Source: Actinomycetes bacterium
GTDB taxonomy: Bacteria; Actinomycetota; Acidimicrobiia; Acidimicrobiales; RAAP-2
Length of the DNA stretch: 8,182 nt
NCBI GenBank assembly: GCA_021805305.1
Contig: JAJZFO010000301.1
Span: forward strand, 1-8,182
Direction: 5' to 3'
Shown here: positions 1 to 6,405 of the stretch, in pieces
How positions within the stretch are numbered: position 1 is the first letter of the stretch
How the letters are laid out: the number at the start of each line of letters is the position of its first letter
Notes under the pieces: model-generated
The model's input: the letters and a program-made list of their open reading frames with translations, nothing else
What the model was told of the DNA's origin: nothing
The model's database searches: none
Translations under genes and position numbers: made by a program

Positions 1-1155
1 CGCCACCTGGGGCTGATTGATGACGGCACCGGTGAGGAGGGTCCCGTAGGGACCCGGATTCGTGATGGTGAAGGTGCCGCCGCTCATGTCGTCCACGCCT
101 AGCGCCTTCGTGCGCGCGCGGGTGGCGACGTCGCGAATAGCGCGCGCCATGGCGCGTACGTCGAGTGCGTCGGCCCCTTTGAGGACCGGTACCACCAGGC
201 CCTCAGCGTCGAGGTCCACCGCGATACCCAGGTTCATGGCGTGATGCACGATGAGTTCGTCGTGTCCAACGGAGGAATTGAGGTGGGGGAACTCACCGAG
301 TGCGCTCACCGTGGCGACCGAGATGAAGGGCAGGTAGGTGAGCGTGAAACCTTCGGCGTCCTTGAATGCGGCCCCGTGACTGCGCCGAACCCGTTCCACG
401 GCTTCGAAATCGATCTCGCGCACCATCAGGGTGTGGGCGGAGGTGGCCTTGGAGCGGACCATGTGCTCCGCGGTGAGCTTGCGAATCTTGGAAAACGCGA
501 TCACCTCGTCGCCCTCGCGCGCCACGGCGCCGGTCCGGGGTGCGCCGCCCTGGGCGGCGAGTTCTACGTCGCGGCGGGTGATCCGCCCGTCGGGGCCGGT
601 ACCGGTGACGTCGCCGGCCTGAAGTCCCGTGGCGCTCAGGAGCCGTCGCACCACCGGGGACAGTGGAATGACGGCGGCGCCGGGCGCGGGTGCGGTCCGC
701 GCCGCGGCGGCGAGCACGTCCTCTCGGGTGATGCGCCCTCCGGGACCGGTGCCGGTGACCTCGCCCGAGGACAGGCCGTGCTCGGCCAGGAGTCGACGGA
801 CCACGGGCGAGAGTTTCTCACCGGCCGAAGCCGCCGCGAGGGCCGGGGCCGTGGCCGACACCGCGGCCGTCGGGCTCGTCGAGATCGTCGGGGCGCTCGA
901 TACGGCGACCGCGTCGTCGCCGGCCCCCCCGATGGTCGCGAGTCGGGTCCCCACGTCGACCGTGGTGCCCTCGGGTACGAGGATCGCGCTCAACACGCCG
1001 TCGGCCTGGGCCGGAATCTCGGTGTCGACCTTGTCGGTCGAGACCTCAAAGAGCGGTTCGCCGCGGGTGACGAGGTCTCCCACCCCCTTAAACCACTTGG
1101 TGACGGTGCCTTCGGCGACGGTCTCGCCGAGTTGGGGCATGAATACATCGGCCAT
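1..1155 (-). CDS. 2-oxo acid dehydrogenase E2 acyltransferase, C-terminus cut by window edge
   Basis: E2 core of a pyruvate/branched-chain/2-oxoglutarate-type dehydrogenase complex: it carries acyl groups on a lipoyl-lysine and transfers them to CoA in the cytoplasm. The reading frame was translated by hand from the minus strand; 385 codons lie in the window. Residues 1-80 are a lipoyl domain (MPQLGE near the start; lipoyl lysine K42 in STDKVDTE). An Ala/Pro/Ser/Thr linker (about 81-113) follows. Two peripheral subunit-binding domains come next (about 115-150 and 165-200), each with LSPVVRRLL, VTGTGP and GRITR. The catalytic domain starts near 218 (FSKIRKLTAEHMVRSK) and reaches NPGPYGT and INQPQVA (366-385). 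The active-site HxxxDG lies beyond the edge. ATG at 1155 is preceded by a purine-rich AAGAGAG and lies 17 bp after the hydrolase stop, so the two are probably co-transcribed. The tandem binding domains are odd. Which 2-oxo acid is used cannot be decided here. Confidence 0.93.
   Translation of the reverse strand, partial: MADVFMPQLGETVAEGTVTKWFKGVGDLVTRGEPLFEVSTDKVDTEIPAQADGVLSAILVPEGTTVDVGTRLATIGGAGDDAVAVSSAPTISTSPTAAVSATAPALAAASAGEKLSPVVRRLLAEHGLSSGEVTGTGPGGRITREDVLAAAARTAPAPGAAVIPLSPVVRRLLSATGLQAGDVTGTGPDGRITRRDVELAAQGGAPRTGAVAREGDEVIAFSKIRKLTAEHMVRSKATSAHTLMVREIDFEAVERVRRSHGAAFKDAEGFTLTYLPFISVATVSALGEFPHLNSSVGHDELIVHHAMNLGIAVDLDAEGLVVPVLKGADALDVRAMARAIRDVATRARTKALGVDDMSGGTFTITNPGPYGTLLTGAVINQPQVA
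575..765 (-). repeat. Tandem duplication inside the E2 gene encoding two E3-binding domains
   Basis: Two copies of a domain-sized unit are 150 bp (50 codons) apart. At DNA level 575-615 and 725-765 match at 35 of 41 positions by hand count. At protein level residues 115-151 and 165-201 are identical at 27 of 37 positions. Both copies keep the peripheral subunit-binding domain hallmarks (SPVVRRLL, VTGTGP, GRITR.DV). Most E2 proteins carry a single such domain, so this is an internal duplication with both copies apparently intact. Confidence 0.85.
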
Positions 1156-1172
1156 ATTGGTCTCTCTTCTTG

Positions 1173-2255
1173 CTAGGCGTTCGCGCCGGACGGGGTCGCG
1201 TCAAGTTGTTGGGCCATCCAGTCCGCACTATAGGGACGGTGTCGGTAGACGACGTTGGCGCAGCCGTGGTTACCGTCGTCGAGCAGGAGAACTTCGCTCG
1301 GTCCGCGCGTCTGGGTCGCCAATCGTTCGGCGTCGTGAAAGGAGAAGAGGCGGTCGCGCCGGCCCGCGACGACGAGGAGGGGACGTGAGATGTGGGGCGC
1401 ACGGTCCTCCAGGGTCAGTTCCCGGGCGCGTCGGTGCGCCTCGTCGGGGTCGCGCGAATACGAACGGACCTCGAAAGCTCGCCGGGTGAGGGGGTTGAGA
1501 TTGCCCCACGCCTCGGCGAAATCAAAGGGCCCCGACAGCGAGATCGTCGCGCGCACGGGTAGGTCGGCGGCGGCGATGCGCGCGGCGTAGTAGCCCCCGA
1601 GGCTCACCCCCCAGACACCGATACGGTCGCGGTCGACGTCGTCCACCCCCGCCAGGTAGTCGAGCACGGCCGACCCGACGATTTCCCAGTCGGGTCGGAT
1701 CGGCAGGGTCCACTCGGCTTCGCCCTGGCCGGGACCGTCGAGGGCGAACGTGGCCATGCCCCGATCGAGAAAGGAGCGCTCGACCTCGCGGAATTCCTCC
1801 TTCGTCGAATCAAGGCCGGGAATGAGGACGACGGTGGGGTGGGGGCCGGGTCCCCGGGGCAGGCGAAGGATCGCGACCAGGTGCGCGCCGTCGAAGGGGA
1901 TGATCTCTCGTCGTCCGACCGGATCGAGGAGGGGGAGGGCTCGCGTCAACGCCTCGACCGCGCGGTCGTGCGCGACGCGCGCCTGCTCGAGGTCGTGCAC
2001 GAAGAGGAATTTGGCGAAGTGGAAGTACGTCGCCGCACGCGTGAACGATTCGCCAGCCGAGCGGTGGTGGTCTCGCACCAGAGCCGCCTCGGCGAGCGCG
2101 AGATGTTCCTCCGCGCCGCGCGACCACGCGGCGCACCACTCCGACCACGAATGCAACGAAGCGGTGATGAGTGAATAGTCGCTCGCGTCCACGCCGTTGG
2201 CCGTGAAGCGCGGCCCCCAGTTGGCGATGGCGGTGTCGAGCAACGCATCACTCAT
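1173..2255 (-). CDS. Two-domain alpha/beta hydrolase, DHPON hydrolase/FrsA-like
   Basis: Serine-type alpha/beta hydrolase, 360 aa, no signal peptide, so cytoplasmic. Residues 1-113 form a mostly helical N-terminal cap; about 114-350 is the hydrolase core. Visible elements: an oxyanion-side segment VLIPGLDSTKEEF (143-155), RGMATFALDGPGQGE (165-179), nucleophile elbow GVSLGG with Ser218, acid Asp301 in GRRDRLF, and His330 in GNHGC. Glu248 follows a SGPFDF segment. The large N-terminal cap and the KEEF/DGPGQGE signatures are those of 2,6-dihydroxypseudooxynicotine hydrolase, a C-C bond hydrolase of Arthrobacter nicotine degradation; as I recall, that enzyme's Ser217/Glu248/Asp300/His329 lie at nearly the same positions. 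The family also includes FrsA-like esterases, so the substrate is open. ATG at 2255 is preceded by GAGGGGG at a normal distance. First gene of a leftward unit with the E2 gene; divergent from the transporter operon. Confidence 0.85.
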   Translation of the reverse strand: MSDALLDTAIANWGPRFTANGVDASDYSLITASLHSWSEWCAAWSRGAEEHLALAEAALVRDHHRSAGESFTRAATYFHFAKFLFVHDLEQARVAHDRAVEALTRALPLLDPVGRREIIPFDGAHLVAILRLPRGPGPHPTVVLIPGLDSTKEEFREVERSFLDRGMATFALDGPGQGEAEWTLPIRPDWEIVGSAVLDYLAGVDDVDRDRIGVWGVSLGGYYAARIAAADLPVRATISLSGPFDFAEAWGNLNPLTRRAFEVRSYSRDPDEAHRRARELTLEDRAPHISRPLLVVAGRRDRLFSFHDAERLATQTRGPSEVLLLDDGNHGCANVVYRHRPYSADWMAQQLDATPSGANA

Positions 2256-2325
2256 GAGGCCCCCTCGACCGTTGGCAAGTCACGAAATCGTAATGTCTCA
2301 CGTCCGCGCCTGACCAGGGCCCGAC

Positions 2326-2344
2326 TCGTTAATTCTTTTAACGA
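2326..2344. promoter_or_regulatory. Perfect inverted repeat, probable operator
   Basis: TCGTTAA and TTAACGA are perfect 7-bp inverted arms around a 5-bp spacer (TTCTT), 19 bp in all. Size and symmetry fit a dimeric helix-turn-helix repressor of TetR or GntR type. It overlaps the -10 and spacer of the proposed leftward promoter and lies about 30-50 bp upstream of the rightward -35, so one bound protein could control both units. No regulator gene lies in the window. The repeat is seen directly; the operator role is inference. Confidence 0.5.
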
Positions 2345-2353
2345 CACTGTAAA
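2326..2353 (-). promoter_or_regulatory. Possible promoter for hydrolase-E2 unit
   Basis: On the minus strand TTTACA (2353-2348) and TAACGA (2331-2326) are separated by 16 bp, a fair match to a SigA -35/-10 pair. It would start transcription roughly 60-65 bp before the hydrolase ATG. The -10 lies within the inverted repeat, which would allow direct repression. The match is moderate and other AT-rich hexamers nearby could serve. Confidence 0.35.
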
Positions 2354-2372
2354 GATTTCAGCGCATCGTAAC

Positions 2373-2401
2373 TTGACGCTCCGGGGGTCCATCGTTAGGG
2401 T
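2373..2401 (+). promoter_or_regulatory. SigA-type promoter for the Liv operon
   Basis: TTGACG (2373-2378) and TAGGGT (2396-2401) are exactly 17 bp apart. This fits the primary-sigma pattern of actinobacteria, where a TTGAC -35 and a loose TAnnnT -10 are common. Transcription would begin near 2408, giving an untranslated leader of about 80 nt before livK, or about 50 nt before the possible leader ORF. Confidence 0.6.
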
Positions 2402-2457
2402 TAGCCAATCGTTCTTCGAGCGGTCGCCGGTCGTCGTGCACCTGAGGGGGGGCTGAC

Positions 2458-2490
2458 GTGGCGTTAACAATGCAGTGGGGGGAAATATGA
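2458..2490 (+). CDS. Possible 10-codon leader ORF coupled to livK
   Basis: GTG at 2458 opens a frame reading MALTMQWGEI, with TGA at 2488-2490 overlapping the livK ATG (ATGA). A long purine run, GAGGGGGGG at 2444-2452, sits 5 nt before the GTG, a strong ribosome binding site position. A ribosome finishing this peptide would terminate on the livK start, as in translational coupling. The peptide lacks a run of regulatory codons, so classic amino-acid attenuation is not indicated. It may be chance, or the purine run may simply aid livK initiation. Confidence 0.35.
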   Translation: MALTMQWGEI

Positions 2491-3731
2491 AGAAAATCGG
2501 TAATTTGTGGCGTACCGTCGGCGTTACGTCGGTGGCCGCGTCCACGTTGCTCATGGTGGCGACCAATTCGGGCGCCGTGTCGCGAGCGCACGCGCTGGCA
2601 CCCATCAAGATCGGCATCTCGTTGTCGCTGTCGGGTGACTTCTCCGCCGACGGCGTGGCCTTCCAACAGGGCTACCAGTTGTGGGCCGCGGACGTCAACG
2701 CGCACGGCGGACTCCTGGGTCACCCGGTGTCACTCGACATCGTGTCGGACGCGTCGAGCCCGACGCAGGTGGTCACCAACTACCAGAAGTTGATCACCAA
2801 CGACCACGTGGCCCTGACCTTCGGCCCGTTCTCGTCGCTGCTGAGCCTGCCCGCGGCCAAGATTGACGCGCGCTACGGCTACGCGATGATCGAGGGAGCC
2901 GGTGGTGCGCCCAAGATGTTCCAGGCCGGACTCAAGAACATCTTCGACGTGTCGCTACCGGTGAAGGACTCGTTGTTGCCCTTCGCCCAGTGGATCTCGG
3001 CACTCCCCGCGGGCAAGCGTCCCACGACGGCCGCCTACGTCACCACCAATGACGCCTTCACCGAGCCCCAGATCCCGGTGGCGCAGAACATTATGAAGGC
3101 GGCGGGGATCAAGACGTCGTACTACTCGGTGTTCCCGTCCGAGACCACGGACTACACGCCGATCGCCGACGCGGTAGCGGCGGCCAAGGCGCAGGTGGTC
3201 GTGCTGGGTTCGGTCGACGTCCCCACGGTGTCGTCCTTCATGCAGGCCTTCGAGCAGGCGCACTACACCCCCAAGGTGTTTATCGCCACCGGTGGTCCCG
3301 ACCAGGGTACGACCTTCGCGAAGGCCGTCGGCATCAAGAACGCGGACGGCATGATGGTCCCCAACGGCTGGTACGGCGGCGCGACGACCCCCGGGTCCCG
3401 GGCGATGGTCGCGGAGTACGTCAAGAAGTACGGCGGCTCGCCCTCGACGATCAGCGCGGACGTCGCGGAGGCCTACTCGGTCGGTCAGGTCGCGGCGCAG
3501 GCCGTGAAGGCGACCGGCGGCTTCAACAACGCCAAGATCATCAAGTACCTGCACTCGGGCGTGACGCTCACCAGCGTGCAGGGTCCGGTCAAGTTCGACA
3601 CCCTCGGCGAGAACAACCAGGCCACGGCCTTCACGTTCCAGTGGCAGGGCGCGAACTTCGTGCAGGTCAACCCCGTGTCGTCGCCGGCCTCCAAGCCGGT
3701 GCTGATGCCGAAGCCGGCCTGGGCCAACTAA
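2487..3731 (+). CDS. livK: Liv-type ABC transporter substrate-binding protein
   Basis: Extracellular solute-binding protein (Peripla_BP_6/type 1 fold) delivering substrate to LivHM. From ATG 2487 it is 414 aa, normal for the family. Residues 1-36 are a Sec signal peptide: MKK and an Arg at the start, hydrophobic stretch about 11-26, and an AHA site (34-36), giving a mature start at LAPIKIGIS. The usual first beta strand and binding loop (KIGISLSLSG) and a DVNAHGGLLGHPV segment follow. ATG 2487 is preferred over the in-frame GTG at 2475 because GGGGGGA lies directly upstream of it and nothing suitable precedes the GTG. The protein has no cysteine, so no lipobox, unusual for a monoderm binding protein. 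Homologues bind branched-chain amino acids, amides, ureas, aromatic acids or other carboxylates; the ligand is not readable from sequence. First gene of the operon. Confidence 0.92.
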   Translation: MKKIGNLWRTVGVTSVAASTLLMVATNSGAVSRAHALAPIKIGISLSLSGDFSADGVAFQQGYQLWAADVNAHGGLLGHPVSLDIVSDASSPTQVVTNYQKLITNDHVALTFGPFSSLLSLPAAKIDARYGYAMIEGAGGAPKMFQAGLKNIFDVSLPVKDSLLPFAQWISALPAGKRPTTAAYVTTNDAFTEPQIPVAQNIMKAAGIKTSYYSVFPSETTDYTPIADAVAAAKAQVVVLGSVDVPTVSSFMQAFEQAHYTPKVFIATGGPDQGTTFAKAVGIKNADGMMVPNGWYGGATTPGSRAMVAEYVKKYGGSPSTISADVAEAYSVGQVAAQAVKATGGFNNAKIIKYLHSGVTLTSVQGPVKFDTLGENNQATAFTFQWQGANFVQVNPVSSPASKPVLMPKPAWAN

Positions 3732-3734
3732 TTC

Positions 3735-4619
3735 ATGAATTCCTCAGCGCTCATCCACGCCCTCGTTGACGGGGTCCTGACGGGTTCGGTTTACGCCCTG
3801 ATGGCCACCGGGTTGACTCTGGTGTTTGGAGTCATGGACATCATCAACCTGGCGCAGGGGATCCTGGCTCTCCTCGGTGCATACCTCAGCTACACCTTGT
3901 CCGTGCACTTCGGAGTCGACCTCTTCGTCGGTTTGGTTTTCACGATCCCCACCCTGTTCGTGGTGGGGATCGTGATCGAGCGTTTGTTCGTCGCACGACT
4001 CAAGGGTCCGGAACGAACGGCGATGTCTATCTTGGTCACGTACGCGATCTCGTTGGTGATCGAGGGCATCTTGAATGAGGTGTACTCGATCAACCAGGTG
4101 CAACTCCAGGCCTGGTACGTCAACCGTTCGTTCCCGATCTTTGGGATCTATCTGCCCTACATCTACCTGCTGGGCTTCATCCTGGCTGCGGTACTGCTCG
4201 GGGCGCTGTACTTCATGCTGTATCGCACCCGATTCGGCGCCAGTATCCGCGCGTCGCTGTCGGATCAGACGGCGGCCGCGCTGGTGGGTATCGACACCAA
4301 GCGCGTCGCGACCATCTGCTTCGGTATCGGGGTGGCGGTGACGGCGGCGGGGGGAATGATCTACGGTGCCACCAACGCCTTCAACGCCTCGTCGAGTTAC
4401 GACCTCATCTCTCGCCTGTTGACCATCATTGTCCTCGGCGGGATGGGGAGCCTCGGGGGCGCCCTGGTGGCGGGCATCTTGATGGTCATGCTCCAAGACG
4501 TCGTGGCCGTGGTGTGGTCGCCCATCTGGTCGTCGATGTCCTTCTTCGTGGTGCTCGTCATCGTCTTGTCGCTGCGCCCCCAGGGACTCTTCGGCAAGTT
4601 GTCCGCGAGGGTGGCGTAA
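3735..4619 (+). CDS. livH: Liv-type ABC transporter permease LivH
   Basis: Inner-membrane permease subunit, 294 aa, the usual length. It pairs with LivM to form the channel and contacts the ATPases LivG/LivF. Family hallmarks: the early FGVMDIINLAQG motif (31-42), the cytoplasmic coupling segment after YRTRFGASIRA (163-173) through AAALVGID (180-187), VLGGMGSLGGALVAGI (233-248), and a C-terminal LRPQGLFG (280-287). About eight hydrophobic segments are apparent. It begins 3 bp after the livK stop without a visible Shine-Dalgarno, so it probably depends on ribosomes arriving from livK. Its last base overlaps the livM start. Confidence 0.95.
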   Translation: MNSSALIHALVDGVLTGSVYALMATGLTLVFGVMDIINLAQGILALLGAYLSYTLSVHFGVDLFVGLVFTIPTLFVVGIVIERLFVARLKGPERTAMSILVTYAISLVIEGILNEVYSINQVQLQAWYVNRSFPIFGIYLPYIYLLGFILAAVLLGALYFMLYRTRFGASIRASLSDQTAAALVGIDTKRVATICFGIGVAVTAAGGMIYGATNAFNASSSYDLISRLLTIIVLGGMGSLGGALVAGILMVMLQDVVAVVWSPIWSSMSFFVVLVIVLSLRPQGLFGKLSARVA

Positions 4620-5629
4620 TGAAACTCAAGCAGAGTGCCTGGTGGGCGCTAGCGCTGGTCGTCTTCGCGTTGTTCCCGGTGGTGGTAACGAATCCCTTCT
4701 ACACCACCATCGGCATCTTCACCGTGATGTACATGAGTTGCGCCACGTCGTGGAACATGTTCTCGGGGTACTCGGGCTACGTCTCGTTGGGCACCGCCAT
4801 CTTCTTCGGGTGCGGGGCCTACACCATGGCCCTGGCCTCCATTGACTGGCACGTGCCGGGTGGCGCCGTGCAGTTCTGGCTGGTGCCGCTGGGCGGGGTG
4901 GTGGCCATGGCCATCGCCGTCCCCCTGGGCGCGGTCGCGCTGCGGGTGCGTCGCCACACGTTCGTCGTCATCACGATCGCGTTCTTCTTCGTGTTCCAGT
5001 TGGCCGCCATCAACGCCAACTTCACGGGCGGACCCGCCGGCCTGTCGCTGGCGCTGATCCCCTGGCAGGGTAACGCCTACAACACGCCGTTCTATTACGT
5101 GGCGCTGTTGATCCTGGTGTTCGCCGTCGTCTTGTCGGCCCTGGTGCGGCGCTCGCGCTTTGGCCTGCAGCTCCTGGCGATCCGCGACGACGAGGACCGC
5201 GCGCTCGGACTCGGCGTCAAGGTGAAGGCCGTCAAGTTGACCGGCTACACCATGTCCTCGTTCACCGTGGGGATGGCCGGGGCGCTCTACGCGATGTTCC
5301 TCGGGCAGATCTACCCGCAGTTCGTCTTCGACCCGGTGTTCGACGTGACCGTGGCGCTGATGGCGTTCCTCGGCGGCTTCGGCACCTTGCTCGGTCCCCT
5401 CGTCGGCGGCCTGATCTTGGAGTCCAGTCAGCAGTACCTGACGGCGACCTACTCCAACGGCTCGCTGTACCTCATTCTCTTCGGCGCCCTGTTCCTCATT
5501 GTGGTGCTGTTCATGCCCCAGGGCATCGTCGTCAAGGTCAAGGAGATATGGATGAAGAGGTCGCTCAAGGACGCCGACGGCGTCGACGGCGCGACGCCCG
5601 TGGCGATGGCGGGGAGCGTGAAGCCGTGA
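4619..5629 (+). CDS. livM: Liv-type ABC transporter permease LivM
   Basis: Second membrane subunit of the importer, 336 aa. Hallmarks: NMFSGYSGYVSLGTAIFFG (46-64, the N.fsGy.G..SLG.a.ff motif), TGGPAGL (136-142), the coupling segment IRDDEDRALGLGV (188-200), LGGFGTLLGPLVGG (251-264) and MPQGI (299-303). The reading frame is open further upstream to 4514, but ATG 4619 is chosen: it overlaps the livH stop as TAATG, has GAGGGTGG just upstream, and gives a normal N-terminus entering the first membrane segment. A hydrophilic tail of about 25 residues follows the last membrane segment. Its stop overlaps the livG GTG (GTGA). Confidence 0.94.
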   Translation: MKLKQSAWWALALVVFALFPVVVTNPFYTTIGIFTVMYMSCATSWNMFSGYSGYVSLGTAIFFGCGAYTMALASIDWHVPGGAVQFWLVPLGGVVAMAIAVPLGAVALRVRRHTFVVITIAFFFVFQLAAINANFTGGPAGLSLALIPWQGNAYNTPFYYVALLILVFAVVLSALVRRSRFGLQLLAIRDDEDRALGLGVKVKAVKLTGYTMSSFTVGMAGALYAMFLGQIYPQFVFDPVFDVTVALMAFLGGFGTLLGPLVGGLILESSQQYLTATYSNGSLYLILFGALFLIVVLFMPQGIVVKVKEIWMKRSLKDADGVDGATPVAMAGSVKP

Positions 5630-6405
5630 CCACCCTGCTCGAGGCCCACGACGTGAGCCGTTCCTTCGGCGGCCTCCAGGCCCTCGCGGGGTGCTCGTTG
5701 CTCGTGGAGCGAGGTTCGATCACCGGTCTCATCGGACCCAACGGTTCGGGCAAGACGACGCTGTTCAACGTGATCACCGGTTACATCAAGGCCGATACGG
5801 GTCGCGTCAGCTTCGAGGGCAAGGACATCACGAACGCGCGCCCGAACGCGGTGTTCGCCCTGGGCATCGGGCGGACGTTCCAGATGACGCGCATCTTCGC
5901 GCGCATCAGCGTGGTGGAGAACATGCTGGTGGCGACGCAGCGCGAGGAGAGTTGGCTACGGGGACTGACGCGCTCGAAGTCCTCCAAGAGTGAACTCGAC
6001 AACGCGATGGAGTGGCTCGACTTCGTCGGGTTGGCGCGTCTGGCCCACCTGCCGGCCGGCGCGTTGTCCTACGGCCAGCGCAAATTGCTCGAGCTGGCGT
6101 ACGTCCTGGTGGCTGACCCCGACGTCATCTTGCTCGACGAACCGGCGGGCGGCGTGAACCTCACTCTCATCAACGAGATCGGCGAGAAGATCCGCAGCCT
6201 CAACGCCGCCGGCAAGACCTTCTTGATCGTCGAACACAACATGGAGTTCGTCATGAACCTCTGCGACACGGTGACGGTGATGCACCAGGGCTGCAACCTG
6301 GTCACCGGTCGCCCCGACGAGGTACGCAGTAACCCGCTGGTGCTGGACGCCTACCTCGGTGGTGGCGACGACGAGGACGTGGCGGAGGAGATGAGCAATG
6401 GCTGA
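5626..6405 (+). CDS. livG: Liv-type ABC transporter ATPase LivG
   Basis: Cytoplasmic ATPase, 259 aa from GTG 5626. Complete nucleotide-binding domain: Walker A GPNGSGKTT (37-45, K43), Q-loop FQMTRIF (Q86), signature LSYGQRK (147-153), Walker B VILLDEPAGGVN (167-178; D171, E172) and H-loop IVEHNM (H204). The FQMTR and LDEPAGGVN forms are typical of LivG rather than LivF. The frame is open back to 5548, but that extension is Arg/Asp-rich and lies inside livM; GTG 5626 overlaps the livM stop by 4 bp and has GGGGAG upstream. The C-terminus carries an acidic tail (GGGDDEDVAEE) beyond the usual end near AYLG. Confidence 0.95.
   Translation: MTTLLEAHDVSRSFGGLQALAGCSLLVERGSITGLIGPNGSGKTTLFNVITGYIKADTGRVSFEGKDITNARPNAVFALGIGRTFQMTRIFARISVVENMLVATQREESWLRGLTRSKSSKSELDNAMEWLDFVGLARLAHLPAGALSYGQRKLLELAYVLVADPDVILLDEPAGGVNLTLINEIGEKIRSLNAAGKTFLIVEHNMEFVMNLCDTVTVMHQGCNLVTGRPDEVRSNPLVLDAYLGGGDDEDVAEEMSNG

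Larger units (their letters stand above)
2256..2486. promoter_or_regulatory. Divergent intergenic control region
   Basis: About 230 bp separate the leftward hydrolase-E2 unit from the rightward transporter operon. It is visibly more AT-rich in its middle (around 2283-2375) than the surrounding genes. It holds a SigA-like promoter for the transporter, a possible leftward promoter, a perfect inverted repeat, several TCGT(T/A)A-like sequences and a possible short leader ORF, each listed separately. No tRNA or rho-independent terminator was seen. Confidence 0.75.

Noticed and set aside
575..765. Repeats in this stretch as a CRISPR-like array
   Set aside because: There are only two copies and both are in-frame coding sequence for a known protein domain.
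241..1176. Long plus-strand open frames across 241-1489
   Set aside because: They are antisense to the E2 and hydrolase genes, have no recognisable motifs and show Arg/Gly-rich composition typical of shadow frames in GC-rich DNA.
2396..2404. Telomere-like TTAGGGTTAG text
   Set aside because: Only one and a half units occur, in a bacterial promoter; it contains the proposed -10 and is coincidence.
2475..2486. GTG at 2475 as the livK start
   Set aside because: It adds only four residues, has no ribosome binding site before it, and would place the purine run inside the gene; ATG 2487 gives a standard MKK signal peptide.
3744..4496. Long minus-strand open frame opposite livH and similar ones opposite livK, livF and the dehydrogenase
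   Set aside because: They are rich in Asp/Arg/His/Gln, mirror the codons of the real genes, and have no motifs or ribosome binding sites.
4514..4618. Upstream extension of livM to 4514
   Set aside because: It lies wholly inside livH in another frame, encodes a non-family N-terminus, and ATG 4619 has a good ribosome binding site and TAATG overlap.
5548..5625. Upstream extension of livG to 5548
   Set aside because: It encodes an Arg-rich stretch overlapping the livM tail; GTG 5626 with the GTGA overlap gives the normal LivG N-terminus.
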